The translations under genes and the position numbers were made by a program. A DNA stretch of 44,633 nt from Pseudonocardia sp. GTDB taxonomy: Bacteria > Actinomycetota > Actinomycetes > Mycobacteriales > Pseudonocardiaceae. Of this stretch, positions 15,322 to 23,905 are shown in pieces (within the stretch, counting starts at the first letter, position 1; the number at the start of each line of letters is the position of its first letter). A model generated the notes under the pieces. It worked only from the letters and a program-made list of their open reading frames with translations. It did not search any database and had not been told where the DNA came from. The DNA is taken from the NCBI RefSeq assembly GCF_025965585.1, contig NZ_JAOPWR010000236.1:1-44633 (forward strand), read 5' to 3'.

Positions 15322-18300
15322 TCACCAGGTGTCGATGTAGGACCGGGGCTGCCGGTCGGCATCCGGGCCCTGCCAGGCCGCGAGGGCATCGGTGATGACG
15401 CACCGCGTGTCGGCGGGGTCGATCACGTCGTCGATCTCGAATACCCGGGCTGCGTTGATCACCTTGCCGGCCTCGTAGTGCTCGGCGACCAGTTCGTCGT
15501 AGCGCCGCCGCCGCTCGTGCTCGTCGGGGATGGCTGCGAGCTCCTGGGAGTAGCCGAGCTGAACGGCTCCTTCAAGTCCCATGCCCCCGACCTCACCGGT
15601 CGGCCAGGCGACCGTCGCCAATGTCTCCCGGAAGCCGCCGGCTGCCATCGCCTGTGCGCCGAGGCCATAGCCCTTCCGGAGCACGACAGCGATCATCGGG
15701 ACGCGCAGATGGGCACCGATCACGAAGAGCCGGGAGAAGTGCCGCACCGTCGCGCTCCGCTCGGAGTCGGGGCCGACCATGAACCCCGGGGTGTCGCACA
15801 GCGAGACCACCGGAAGCCCGTGCGCGTCGCACAACTGCAGGAAGCGAGCCATCTTGTCCGCCGCGTCGGCGTCGATCGCCCCGCCGAGGTGTCCGGGGTT
15901 GTTGGCCACGAGGCCCATCGGTCGTCCGTTGATGCGCACGAGCGCTGTGATGATTCCATGCCCGAATCCTCGGCGAAGCTCCAGCATTGAGTCGGTGTCG
16001 ACGAGCCCGTCGATCACCTCGCGGACGTCGTAGGTCCGCATTCGGTTCTCCGGGACCAGGTGCCGCAGGACGCGCTGGTCCGCGTGGGTGTACTTCGCCT
16101 GATGGCCCTGGAAGTAGCCGAGATAGCGCTTGGCTACCTCGACGGCCTCGGCGTCGTCTTCCACCAGCACGTCGACGACCCCGTTGGCCACTTGGACCGA
16201 CATCGGTCCGACCTCCTCTGGGGAGTAGCGGCCCAGGCCGCCCCCCTCGATCATCGCCGGGCCGGCTATGCCGAGCGTCGAGTCCTTCGTCGCGATGACG
16301 ACATCGCAGCTGCCGAGAAGAGCCGCGTTGCCGGCGAAACAACGCCCGGTCAGCACACCGACGAGCGGAACCTGCCCGCTCAACCGCCCGAGGGCGGCGA
16401 ACGTCCCGCAGTCCAGCATCGACGAGGTGATATCGGCGACGTCGACGTCACCTGGTCGCCCTCCACCGCCCTCGGCGAAGAGCACCACCGGCAGCCGCTG
16501 CCGCCCGGCGAGAGCCAGCATCCGGTCAGTCTTTCGATGCCCGAAGAAGCCTTGAGTGCCTGCGAGGACGGTGTAGTCGTACCCCATCACCACGCAGGGC
16601 CGCGGGTCGGCCATCGAGTCACCGTTCACGGTGGCCAGGCCGAGCACCATGCCATCGGCGGGCGTTGCTGCGGCGAGTTCGCTAACGGTGCGCCGCCGGC
16701 GCTGCGCGCCGATGGTCAGCGCGCCGTACTCGCGGAAAGACCGAGGATCGGCCAGCTCAGCGAGGTTCTCCCGGATCGTGCGGTGGCCAGTCCCGCGACG
16801 GCGCTGCACGGCCCCGGGTCGAGCAGCGTCGAGGACAGCGGCCTGCAGCTCCAGGAGCTCCGCGAGATCCGGTCGAACGTGCGCGAGGTCAACCTCTTCG
16901 ACCTCCGGCCCAGAGTCGTCCGCGTCAGCGTTGACTTCGAGGTGGACGACGACCTGGCCCTCGCGCACCTGGTCTCCGGGTACGACGTTGACCTCGGTGA
17001 TGACGCCGGCGGCCCCCGCGGTGACCACGTGTTCCATCTTCATCGACTCGATGACGGCGACCGCGGTCTTCGCTGTGACGGTCTCCCCCACCTCAATGGG
17101 CACGACCACCACCGTGCCGCCCAGGGGTGCGTGGACACCGCCTGCAGCGCCACTTCCGATGTGGACGGGTTCGGCTGTCACGTCCACGGGAAGCTCGTCG
17201 GCGATCTCGGTCATGAACGACGTGGTGGCCTCGCCGGACACGAAGGTCGGGTGGGTGAGCACCCCCTGCAGCAGGGCGGCATTGGTCGTCACCCCCTCGA
17301 CGTGAAGCTCGGCGAGCGCACGGGCGGCGTGTGCCGCCGCGGCCGGGAAGCCACCGCAACGGGTGTGCGTGATGACCTTGGCGAGCAGCGAGTCGAAGGT
17401 GCCGTCAAGGACGAGCCCGGCCCGGGCGTGCGTGTCCACTCGCACCCCAGGGCCTCCCGGTGGCTCGAACCTGGTCAGGGTTCCGGTGGCCGCGTACGTC
17501 TCGCCGTCGGGCGCGCGCCGCTCCGCGTTGAGTCGGCTCTGGATCGCGAATCCGGCCGGGGCCGGCGCATTGTTCCCGGTCAGGCCCACATCCTCCAGAG
17601 ATGCGCCAGTCGCGATACGAAGCTGTGTGGCGACCAAGTCGACACCCGCCACCTCCTCGGTCACGGTGTGTTCCACCTGCAGGCGTGGGTTCAGCTCGAT
17701 GAAGGCCGCGTCGAGTTCGCCCGCCCTCAGCGCGTCGGCGTCGACGAGGAACTCCACCGTACCGAGGCTGGAGTAGCCGACCGCCTCCGTGAGGCGAACG
17801 GCCAGCGCACCCAGGTTGGCGCGCTGATTGTCGTCGAGCGACGGGCTGGGTGCGACCTCGATCAGCTTCTGATGGCGGCGTTGGACGCTGCACTCGCGCT
17901 CGCCCAGGTGGACCACCGTGCCACTGCCGTCGCCCACCACCTGGATCTCGATGTGCTTGGCTGCAGACATCAAGCGCTCGACGTAGAGTTCGTCATGGCC
18001 GAAGGCCAGGCTTGCCTCCGAGCGGCTGCGGGCGAACGCCTCGTCGAGTTCTGCGGGGTCGACAACCGCACGCATGCCTCGACCGCCGCCGCCGGCCACA
18101 GCCTTCACCATGATCCCACCGGGATTGTCGGCCAGGAACGCTCCCGCCTGCTCGAGCGAGACCGGGGCCGGCAAGGCGTCGAGCACTGGGACGCCGACTG
18201 ACAGCGCGTGGGCGCGAGCTCTCGACTTGTTCCCGAACAGGGCCAGCACCTCGGGTGACGGACCCACGAACACGAGCCCCGCGTCGCGGCACAGTTCCGC

Positions 18301-18564
18301 GAAGTGGGCATCCTCGCTCAGGAAACCCGAGCCCGGATGGACGTGCGTGCAGCCCGCTTGCTTCGCGATCGCGACCATGGCCTCGCCGTCAAGATGGCCG
18401 GCGACGCCCTTGCCAGGCAGCGGCGACGACTCGTCGGCCAACTGCACGTGGAGGGACCCGGCATCCCCGCGCGTATAGACCGCGACGGTTGCTGCCCCGA
18501 TACCGGCTGCCGCCCGCATGACACGCACAGCCACTTCACCCCGGTTGGCGACCAGGACCTTCAT
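15322..18564 (-). CDS. Single-chain acyl-CoA carboxylase (BC-BCCP-CT fusion)
   Basis: This 1080-residue protein joins three activities. The biotin carboxylase (about 1-445) has VANRGEVAVRVMR, the ATP-grasp loop AVAGGGGRGMR and the ELNPRLQVEHTVTE active site. The biotinyl domain (about 465-545) has ESMKMEHV with the biotin lysine at K509. The carboxyltransferase (about 560-1080) carries both halves, including CDTPGFMVGPDSE and GGMGLEGAVQLGY. It carboxylates an acyl-CoA using ATP and bicarbonate. Actinobacteria more often use separate alpha and beta subunits, so the one-chain form is noteworthy. It is the first gene of its operon and divergent from a TetR gene. Confidence 0.95.
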   Translation of the reverse strand: MKVLVANRGEVAVRVMRAAAGIGAATVAVYTRGDAGSLHVQLADESSPLPGKGVAGHLDGEAMVAIAKQAGCTHVHPGSGFLSEDAHFAELCRDAGLVFVGPSPEVLALFGNKSRARAHALSVGVPVLDALPAPVSLEQAGAFLADNPGGIMVKAVAGGGGRGMRAVVDPAELDEAFARSRSEASLAFGHDELYVERLMSAAKHIEIQVVGDGSGTVVHLGERECSVQRRHQKLIEVAPSPSLDDNQRANLGALAVRLTEAVGYSSLGTVEFLVDADALRAGELDAAFIELNPRLQVEHTVTEEVAGVDLVATQLRIATGASLEDVGLTGNNAPAPAGFAIQSRLNAERRAPDGETYAATGTLTRFEPPGGPGVRVDTHARAGLVLDGTFDSLLAKVITHTRCGGFPAAAAHAARALAELHVEGVTTNAALLQGVLTHPTFVSGEATTSFMTEIADELPVDVTAEPVHIGSGAAGGVHAPLGGTVVVVPIEVGETVTAKTAVAVIESMKMEHVVTAGAAGVITEVNVVPGDQVREGQVVVHLEVNADADDSGPEVEEVDLAHVRPDLAELLELQAAVLDAARPGAVQRRRGTGHRTIRENLAELADPRSFREYGALTIGAQRRRRTVSELAAATPADGMVLGLATVNGDSMADPRPCVVMGYDYTVLAGTQGFFGHRKTDRMLALAGRQRLPVVLFAEGGGGRPGDVDVADITSSMLDCGTFAALGRLSGQVPLVGVLTGRCFAGNAALLGSCDVVIATKDSTLGIAGPAMIEGGGLGRYSPEEVGPMSVQVANGVVDVLVEDDAEAVEVAKRYLGYFQGHQAKYTHADQRVLRHLVPENRMRTYDVREVIDGLVDTDSMLELRRGFGHGIITALVRINGRPMGLVANNPGHLGGAIDADAADKMARFLQLCDAHGLPVVSLCDTPGFMVGPDSERSATVRHFSRLFVIGAHLRVPMIAVVLRKGYGLGAQAMAAGGFRETLATVAWPTGEVGGMGLEGAVQLGYSQELAAIPDEHERRRRYDELVAEHYEAGKVINAARVFEIDDVIDPADTRCVITDALAAWQGPDADRQPRSYIDTW

Positions 18565-18598
18565 TCACCCACCCCACTGTCGGCGTCCTGGAGAGCAT

Positions 18599-18624
18599 CG
18601 TTGACGTTGGCGTCACTGTCAACG
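18599..18624. promoter_or_regulatory. 26-bp inverted repeat, probable TetR operator
   Basis: CGTTGAC (18599-18605) and GTCAACG (18618-18624) form perfect 7-bp arms with 12 bp between. A second pair, TGACG and CGTCA, is nested at 18602-18615. It sits between the divergent carboxylase and TetR genes, 23 bp before the TetR start, so it can control both. Confidence 0.6.
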
Positions 18625-18646
18625 CGGTCAGCCGTAGACTGCGCGA

Positions 18647-19279
18647 GTGACTGGGAAAGGCTGGGCGAAACGCGAGGCGCACTCACGGGAGGACGCCGAG
18701 CGACGCCATCAGCTCGTCGAGGCGGCTCGGAAGGTCTTCGAACGCCGTGGCTACCGGCTCGCCACGATCGCTGACATCACCGAGGAGGCGGGGTCGAGTC
18801 GCGCAACCTTCTACGTCTACTTCGCCAGCAAGATGGACGTCTTTCTGGTCCTCGCCGAGACAGTCCGCGCAGACTTCCTCGCAGCGCAGGACATATCCGA
18901 CATTGACCCAGACGACCTAAAGCTGGTTCTGACGATCACGACTGAGAGGGCGCTCGCCGCGGCCGTGAAGCATCGGACACTGATCACGCTGCTGGATCAC
19001 GAAGCCATCAGCGATCCGGACGTCAAGCGCATCTGGGGTGGGATTCGGGAGGGCACAATCGAGCGCACGGCGCGCTATCTGGCCGACGCCGGAAGTCGTG
19101 GCTTAGCCGATCTGCAGGCCGCGCCACAGACCATTGCGCGCATGGGCCTGGGGAGCATCGAGGCATTCGCGCTGCCCGTTGTCGATGGCCGGCTCGAACA
19201 CACGGAAGCCGTGGAGGAGATCGTTCGACTGTACGTCCCCCTCGTCGGACTCAAGCGCACTGAGACGCTTCCAACTTGA
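18647..19279 (+). CDS. TetR-family transcriptional regulator
   Basis: This 210-residue protein has the TetR N-terminal HTH at about 20-66, with VEAARKVFERRGYRLATIAD and SSRATFYVYFASK. The C-terminal all-helical ligand domain follows. GTG 18647 is the likely start and lies just after an inverted-repeat operator. It is divergent from the carboxylase/CoA-synthetase/cyclase operon and is probably its repressor, with a CoA ester or acid as possible inducer. Confidence 0.92.
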   Translation: MTGKGWAKREAHSREDAERRHQLVEAARKVFERRGYRLATIADITEEAGSSRATFYVYFASKMDVFLVLAETVRADFLAAQDISDIDPDDLKLVLTITTERALAAAVKHRTLITLLDHEAISDPDVKRIWGGIREGTIERTARYLADAGSRGLADLQAAPQTIARMGLGSIEAFALPVVDGRLEHTEAVEEIVRLYVPLVGLKRTETLPT

Positions 19280-19489
19280 CGTCCTCGCAGGTGAGGCCAC
19301 AGGGGCTGGGCAGCTGGCCGGTCGGGCGCAATGGCGTAACCTGCGGTCGAGACGGCGCATTCTGGTCGCGGCGCAGGTAGTTACCTACTTCGGATCCCAG
19401 CACACCGGACTACACGCTCCTGCACGTCACGGAAGGCATGGTCCCAAGCTCGCCACGGGCAGTCAATTTGCGCAGCCCATGACCGGACC

Positions 19490-19837
19490 TCATGCCGACA
19501 GCCCGCATTCCAACGGGTGACGTTCAAACGTCACCCCGCTGCCCCCGGAACCACCCTGGTGGACTGCAACACTCGGCTTGAGCCCGTCCGCGCCGACGAC
19601 CTCCTTCCACGCGTCGAAGCCCGTCTGAAACGCGACGATCCCCGCCTCCGGCAGGCTGATCTCGATGGCCTCGAGGATCTCCTCGGGGCTGACGCCGAGG
19701 TCGAGCGCCACCCGGGTGTGGCTCTGGATGTGGCCCTTCGACGCCCGCATCACCGTGAGGCTGACGATCAAGATGAGCTCCTTGGTGCGCCGGTCGAGCC
19801 GGCGCAGATCCAGGTTGCGGCGCCGACAAGGCCGCAC
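19490..19837 (-). CDS. Carboxymuconolactone decarboxylase (CMD) family protein, possibly 5' truncated
   Basis: The CMD/AhpD-like core is clear: DRRTKELILIVSLTVMRASK, then GHIQSHTRVALDLGVSPEEI and EIS...GIVAFQTGFDAWKEV. The CxxC redox pair of AhpD is absent, so peroxidase activity of that type is unlikely. The first ten residues after GTG 19837 are Arg rich and unlike the family, and related sequence (LAFVRP) reads upstream without a start, which suggests loss of the true N-terminus. No gene is seen in 19280-19489 or 19838-19984. It may be a remnant or a small functional protein. Confidence 0.6.
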   Translation of the reverse strand: MRPCRRRNLDLRRLDRRTKELILIVSLTVMRASKGHIQSHTRVALDLGVSPEEILEAIEISLPEAGIVAFQTGFDAWKEVVGADGLKPSVAVHQGGSGGSGVTFERHPLECGLSA

Positions 19838-19984
19838 GAACGCGAGCCCAGGATGTCGGATACGACGCCGGCCCCTGAACGACTGGATCTCCAGCGACGG
19901 TCAAGCGCCACATCAAGTGCGGCCGCGCTGCGTAGCTACAGGGCGCCTTGCCTCTCGCCGATCTTGGTTGTCCCCCGGTCCGGG

Positions 19985-20638
19985 TCAGTCGGCGGCTGCG
20001 GAGCCCCACGTGGCCGCTTCGACGTGTCGCGCCGCGTCGCGGACACGAGAGCCGTGTAGCGCGCCAGGGCTCGGCGCCAGTCGCTGCAGGGGTCCGGACA
20101 GGCAGAGGGCGGCGACGATCTCGCCGTGGTGGTACACCGGCGCGCTCACCGAAGCGATGCCCGGGGTTCTAGTCCCGCTGGACTCGAGCCAGCCCTGGCC
20201 GGGTGGGATCGGAGCCCCGACCAGGACCTGCCCTGCAGACCCGTCCGGGAGGTCGAGGAAGCTCCCGACCGGGAGCGCGGTGCGTAGCTCTTCGCGCGAT
20301 TCGACGCTGACTGCGCACATCCGCTGCGTCCCTCGGCGCACCCAGAGCTGGACCGATTCACCGGTGTCATCCCGAAGTGCCTCCAGCGCTGGGCCCGCGG
20401 TCTCGAGCAGCGGTGCGGTCGCGAAACGCGGCCCGAGATGGAAGCGGCCGTCTGCGTCCCGGCGCAACAGCTCGTGGGCCTGCAGTGCTCCCGTGAGCCG
20501 GTGGGTGGTGGACATCGTCATCGCGAGGGCTCGTGCGAGCTCGCTGGTGCTCATCGGTCTCGTCTCGACGGCGTCGAGGACCGAGACGGCCTTGTCGAGG
20601 ACCCCGACACCTGTTGCTCTCGCCCCGGGAGTTGCCAT
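19985..20638 (-). CDS. IclR-family transcriptional regulator
   Basis: This 217-residue protein has an IclR winged helix (about 8-65: VLDKAVSVLDAVETRPMSTS and MTMSTTHRLTGAL) and a C-terminal effector domain with HLGPRF, VQLWVRRG and VSAPVYHHGEIVAALCLSGP. It is slightly shorter than the usual 250 residues. ATG 20638 is chosen because the sequence upstream of it is not family-like. It is divergent from otnK across 50 bp containing an operator-like motif that recurs twice before the P450 gene, so it likely controls the whole 20.7-29.9 kb cluster. Confidence 0.9.
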   Translation of the reverse strand: MATPGARATGVGVLDKAVSVLDAVETRPMSTSELARALAMTMSTTHRLTGALQAHELLRRDADGRFHLGPRFATAPLLETAGPALEALRDDTGESVQLWVRRGTQRMCAVSVESREELRTALPVGSFLDLPDGSAGQVLVGAPIPPGQGWLESSGTRTPGIASVSAPVYHHGEIVAALCLSGPLQRLAPSPGALHGSRVRDAARHVEAATWGSAAAD

Positions 20639-20653
20639 AATACGAATCCTAAC

Positions 20654-20669
20654 TTCCACATAGTGGCAA
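20654..20669. promoter_or_regulatory. Candidate IclR operator, copy 1
   Basis: TTCCACATAGTGGCAA is an imperfect inverted repeat with CCAC and GTGG around ATA, centred between the divergent IclR and otnK genes. Its core CCACATAGTGGCA recurs in related form at 22607 and 22628. Confidence 0.5.
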
Positions 20670-20688
20670 TCGCAAGAGAGGGTCACCC

Positions 20689-21945
20689 ATGGATCAGGAC
20701 GGCACGCGACTCCCGGTGCTCGGCTGCATCGCTGATGACTACACCGGTGCGGGGGACGTCGCCAGCGCGCTACGACGCGTCGGCCTGCGGGTGGCTCTCC
20801 TGTTCGGGGAACCAGGCGGTGAGCTGGAGATCCCGGTCTGCGACGCCCTGGTCGTCGCCCTCAAGACTCGCACCGCACCGGTGCCGGTCGCCCTGGCGAG
20901 CTCGGGCCGGGTTGCGGCGTGGATGTCCGAACGTGGCGTGCAGACCGTCTACTTCAAGTACTGCTCAACCTTCGACTCCACCGATGCGGGCAACATCGGG
21001 CCGGTCGCCGAAGCCCTGGCCGAGAAGGCCCGGCACGTGACGGTCGTGTGTCCCGCCACCCCGGAGCACGGTCGCACCGTCTACGCCGGCCACCTGTTCG
21101 TCGGTGAGCGCCTCCTCGCGGAGACGAGCATGCGGGACCATCCGCTGACGCCGATGACCGACTCCGATCTGGTCCGCGTGCTGGGGCGGCAGGTCCGCGT
21201 CCCTCCCGCCCTGATCGGCCTCGACGTCGTCCGGCGTGGCCCCGATGCGGTGTCCCGTGAGCTCGCCGCCCTGACCGGCCGCGGCGTCCGTCTCGTCGTG
21301 GTGGACGCGACCGCGGAGCAGGACCTGCGAACGGTCGCCGAGGCCACCCGCGGGCACGCGGTGCTCACCGGCGCGGCGGGTCTGGCCCGCCAGGCAGGAA
21401 GCGTCCGTGCAGAACAGCTCGGGTTCGGGGACGGCGTCCCGGTTCGCCCGCTTCCAGGTGGACCATCGGTGATCGTGGCCGGCAGCTGTTCGGCGGCGAC
21501 CCTGGAGCAGATCGCGCTCGCGCGGGAGCACATCCCGGCGTTCCGTGTCGACCCCCGCAGAGGGGTGGACGTCGGGGGCCTGACCGGTGAGGCAGTCGCC
21601 TGGTTGGACCGCAACCTGACCGACTCCCAGGACGCCCTCATCTACTCGTCCGTCCCTCCCGAGCAGCGCCGCGACGGAAGCGCCGACGCCGCCGTCGTCG
21701 AGCGGGTCCTGGCGAACGTCGCCGTGCACGCGGTGGAGCGGGGTGCACGTCGGCTCGTCCTGGCCGGGGGCGAGACCTCCGGAGCGGTGATCGAGGCGCT
21801 CGGGGTGCGGGCCGTCGAGGTCGTCGAGGAGGCCGACGTCGGCGTGCCCTGGACGAGGACGACAACCGATCCCGAGCTGGCACTCCTGCTCAAGTCGGGC
21901 AACTTCGGCGGCCCCGATCTCTTCCTGCGCGCAGTTGGCCGGTGA
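20689..21945 (+). CDS. otnK: Four-carbon acid sugar kinase (DUF1537), 3-oxo-tetronate-kinase type
   Basis: This 418-residue protein has the full two-domain layout of the four-carbon acid sugar kinase family. The N-terminal domain has IADDYTGAGDVA and FKYCSTFDSTDAGNIGP. The C-terminal nucleotide-binding domain has VIVAGSCSAAT, AGGETSGAVIEALG and LKSGNFGGPDLF. These kinases phosphorylate 3-oxo-tetronates or related acids using ATP. ATG 20689 follows GAGAGGG. The stop overlaps the otnC start as GTGA, the classic kinase-aldolase pairing. The stereochemistry of the substrate cannot be read from the sequence. Confidence 0.92.
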   Translation: MDQDGTRLPVLGCIADDYTGAGDVASALRRVGLRVALLFGEPGGELEIPVCDALVVALKTRTAPVPVALASSGRVAAWMSERGVQTVYFKYCSTFDSTDAGNIGPVAEALAEKARHVTVVCPATPEHGRTVYAGHLFVGERLLAETSMRDHPLTPMTDSDLVRVLGRQVRVPPALIGLDVVRRGPDAVSRELAALTGRGVRLVVVDATAEQDLRTVAEATRGHAVLTGAAGLARQAGSVRAEQLGFGDGVPVRPLPGGPSVIVAGSCSAATLEQIALAREHIPAFRVDPRRGVDVGGLTGEAVAWLDRNLTDSQDALIYSSVPPEQRRDGSADAAVVERVLANVAVHAVERGARRLVLAGGETSGAVIEALGVRAVEVVEEADVGVPWTRTTTDPELALLLKSGNFGGPDLFLRAVGR

Positions 21946-22556
21946 CCCCGCACGACGAGCTGGCTGCCCGCGGCGCTTCGCTGTTCCGGCGCGGGCTCGC
22001 CCACGGGCGGACGGGCAACCTGAGCGTCCGGGTCGGCGACGAGATCGTCGTGACGCCCTCGGGTGTCGCGCTGGACGAGATCGATCCCGGGGCGTTGTCC
22101 ACCGTCGCACTCGACGGCACTCATCTCGCCGGACCCGCCCCCTCCAAGGAGGCGTTCCTGCACGCCGCGGCGTACCGGGCTCGACCGGACGACTGTGCGG
22201 TCGTGCACCTGCACAGCGTGCACGCGGTGGCCGTCTCCTGTCTGCCCGACCTCGATCCCACCGATGTGCTCCCGCCGCTCACGCCCTACTACGCCATGCG
22301 GGTGGGGGTGATGCCGCTTCTGCCGTACCACGCTCCGGGCGACCGCACGTTGGAACCGCTCGCCGAGGCGGCGTCGACGGGGCACCGGTGCTACCTCATC
22401 GCGCGACACGGACCGGTCGTCGCGGGCTCTGACCTGGCCACCGCGGTGGATGCCGCGGAGGAGCTCGAGCACTCCGCGCGCCTGCATCTGATGCTGCGCT
22501 CCGAGCTCGTCCGGCCCCTGGACGACGCAGAGGTGCGGCGGCTGCGCGAACTCTGA
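21942..22556 (+). CDS. otnC: Class II aldolase/adducin family, 3-oxo-tetronate 4-phosphate decarboxylase type
   Basis: This 204-residue class II aldolase-fold protein has the GRTGNLSVRVGD and VTPSGV phosphate-binding segments. The Zn site shows VVHLHSVHA, the late IARHGPVVAG histidine, and a catalytic Glu in PSKEAFLH. In the tetronate pathway such enzymes decarboxylate 3-oxo-tetronate 4-phosphate to dihydroxyacetone phosphate. It is coupled to the kinase by a 4-bp GTGA overlap. The other possibility is a general fuculose-phosphate-type aldolase, but the kinase partner argues for the OtnC role. Confidence 0.9.
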   Translation: MTPHDELAARGASLFRRGLAHGRTGNLSVRVGDEIVVTPSGVALDEIDPGALSTVALDGTHLAGPAPSKEAFLHAAAYRARPDDCAVVHLHSVHAVAVSCLPDLDPTDVLPPLTPYYAMRVGVMPLLPYHAPGDRTLEPLAEAASTGHRCYLIARHGPVVAGSDLATAVDAAEELEHSARLHLMLRSELVRPLDDAEVRRLREL

Positions 22557-22603
22557 GACGCCGAGGCCTTGTGCTCCGTCACTCGATGTAGCTACGTTGC
22601 ATC

Positions 22604-22640
22604 TAGCCACAATATGGCATCCAGTTCCCAATATATGGCA
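22604..22640. promoter_or_regulatory. Candidate IclR operators, copies 2 and 3
   Basis: CCACAATATGGCA (22607-22619) and CCAATATATGGCA (22628-22640) start exactly 21 bp apart, i.e. on the same helix face. Both resemble CCACATAGTGGCA at 20656-20668. They lie in the 107-bp gap before the P450 gene, marking a second promoter inside the cluster. Confidence 0.5.
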
Positions 22641-22663
22641 GTTCTCGACGAGGAGGGTCTGTC

Positions 22664-23905
22664 GTGACCGCATCCGATGTCCGCGCCGCACTCGAAGCAC
22701 CATTGCCGACCGACCCGGACGTGATCCGGACATGCACCCATGCGGAGGCCCGGGATTGCCTACGCAGCAATGAGCTGGAGTCGGCCCGCCACCTGACCGG
22801 GTGGCCGGTCATGGGCGGAGCCATCGTGACCGTCGACGGACCTGCGCACCGTTCCCGACGTCGCCTCGAGAGCGTGCTGTTCGGCCACACGCACCTGCGC
22901 CGCTACGAGTTCGAGATGCTGCAGCCGGCGGTCGACGCCGCATTGCGCCGGGCCGCGGCCGGACGCGACGACGACGGCATCGTGCGGGTCGATCTGGTGA
23001 CGCTCGCCCGGCGCATCATGATCACGATCAGCGCCTCGATCGTCGGTCTCGACCTCGCCGATACCGACGAGGTCCGGCACCGACGGCTCGATGACTGCCT
23101 GGCCGGCCTCGTCCGCGGGGTGACCGTCGAGTGGACCCACGAGGACCGCGGCGCGGTGCTCGAGGACGCCATCGGCTGGAAAGAGGTGTTCGACCGGGAG
23201 TTCGTCGAGCCCGCCCTGGCGCGCAGGCAGGCGGCGCCCTCCGGCGCCACCGGAGAGGCCGAGCACTACCCCGACCTGCTGGCAGTGCTGGTAGCCGACG
23301 AGTCCCACGGCCTCGACCGGGCCGGGATCCTCACCGAGTGCGTGCAGTACCTCACGGCATCCTCGGGCACCACCGCCACCGCGGTCGTGCACACCGTTCA
23401 CCACCTTCTGGCCTGGCTTAAAGCCCACTCCGAGGACGCGGGGCGCCTCGGCGACAGCGACTTCCTCCGCGCGGCCGCGATGGAGTCCCTGCGGTTGCAT
23501 CCCGGGCCGCACCTGCTGCTGCGACGGGCCACCGCCGACGTGGAGCTGCGCGGACGCACCATCCCCACCGGGCGCCTCGTCGCCGTCGACGTCCGTGAGG
23601 CGAACCGCGACACCGAGGTCTACGGCGAACGCGCAGACGAGTTCGACCCCCGCCGCAGCACAGGCCCAGGTGTGGCCCCGGAGGGGTTCACCTTCGGGGG
23701 CGGCCGTCACGTCTGCATCGGGCGCCCCCTCGCCCTCGGCACCTACGGGCGTCGGGGAGAGGCCGAGGTCGACGGAACGATCGTCCGCATCCTGCGCAGC
23801 GTCTTCGCCGCCGGTGTGCGACCGAGCCCCGCTGCCGAACCCACCCGGGTCAACGGGGTCGAGGACCGCTTCGGTTCCTACCCCGTCCATCTCACCGCAC
23901 TGTGA
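22664..23905 (+). CDS. Cytochrome P450
   Basis: This 413-residue soluble bacterial-type P450 has the heme loop FTFGGGRHVCIGRPLA with proximal Cys351, and the K-helix ESLRLH with E274 and R277. The I-helix reads LTASSGTTATAVV: Gly stands where the acidic residue of the usual acid-Thr pair is expected. No ferredoxin or ferredoxin reductase is encoded beside it. GTG 22664 follows GAGGAGGG. Its stop overlaps the SDR start (GTGA). It probably hydroxylates the cluster substrate, with the SDR oxidising the product. Confidence 0.93.
   Translation: MTASDVRAALEAPLPTDPDVIRTCTHAEARDCLRSNELESARHLTGWPVMGGAIVTVDGPAHRSRRRLESVLFGHTHLRRYEFEMLQPAVDAALRRAAAGRDDDGIVRVDLVTLARRIMITISASIVGLDLADTDEVRHRRLDDCLAGLVRGVTVEWTHEDRGAVLEDAIGWKEVFDREFVEPALARRQAAPSGATGEAEHYPDLLAVLVADESHGLDRAGILTECVQYLTASSGTTATAVVHTVHHLLAWLKAHSEDAGRLGDSDFLRAAAMESLRLHPGPHLLLRRATADVELRGRTIPTGRLVAVDVREANRDTEVYGERADEFDPRRSTGPGVAPEGFTFGGGRHVCIGRPLALGTYGRRGEAEVDGTIVRILRSVFAAGVRPSPAAEPTRVNGVEDRFGSYPVHLTAL

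Noticed and set aside
13838..15340. A 500-codon plus-strand frame across the acyl-CoA synthetase
   Set aside because: It is antisense to all the adenylation motifs; composition is rich in Val, Asp, Arg and His with no fold.
16060..18201. A 713-codon plus-strand open frame opposite the carboxylase gene
   Set aside because: It is antisense to a protein with full BC/BCCP motifs and is rich in Arg, His, Gly and Asp with no domain. Long antisense frames are expected at this GC content.
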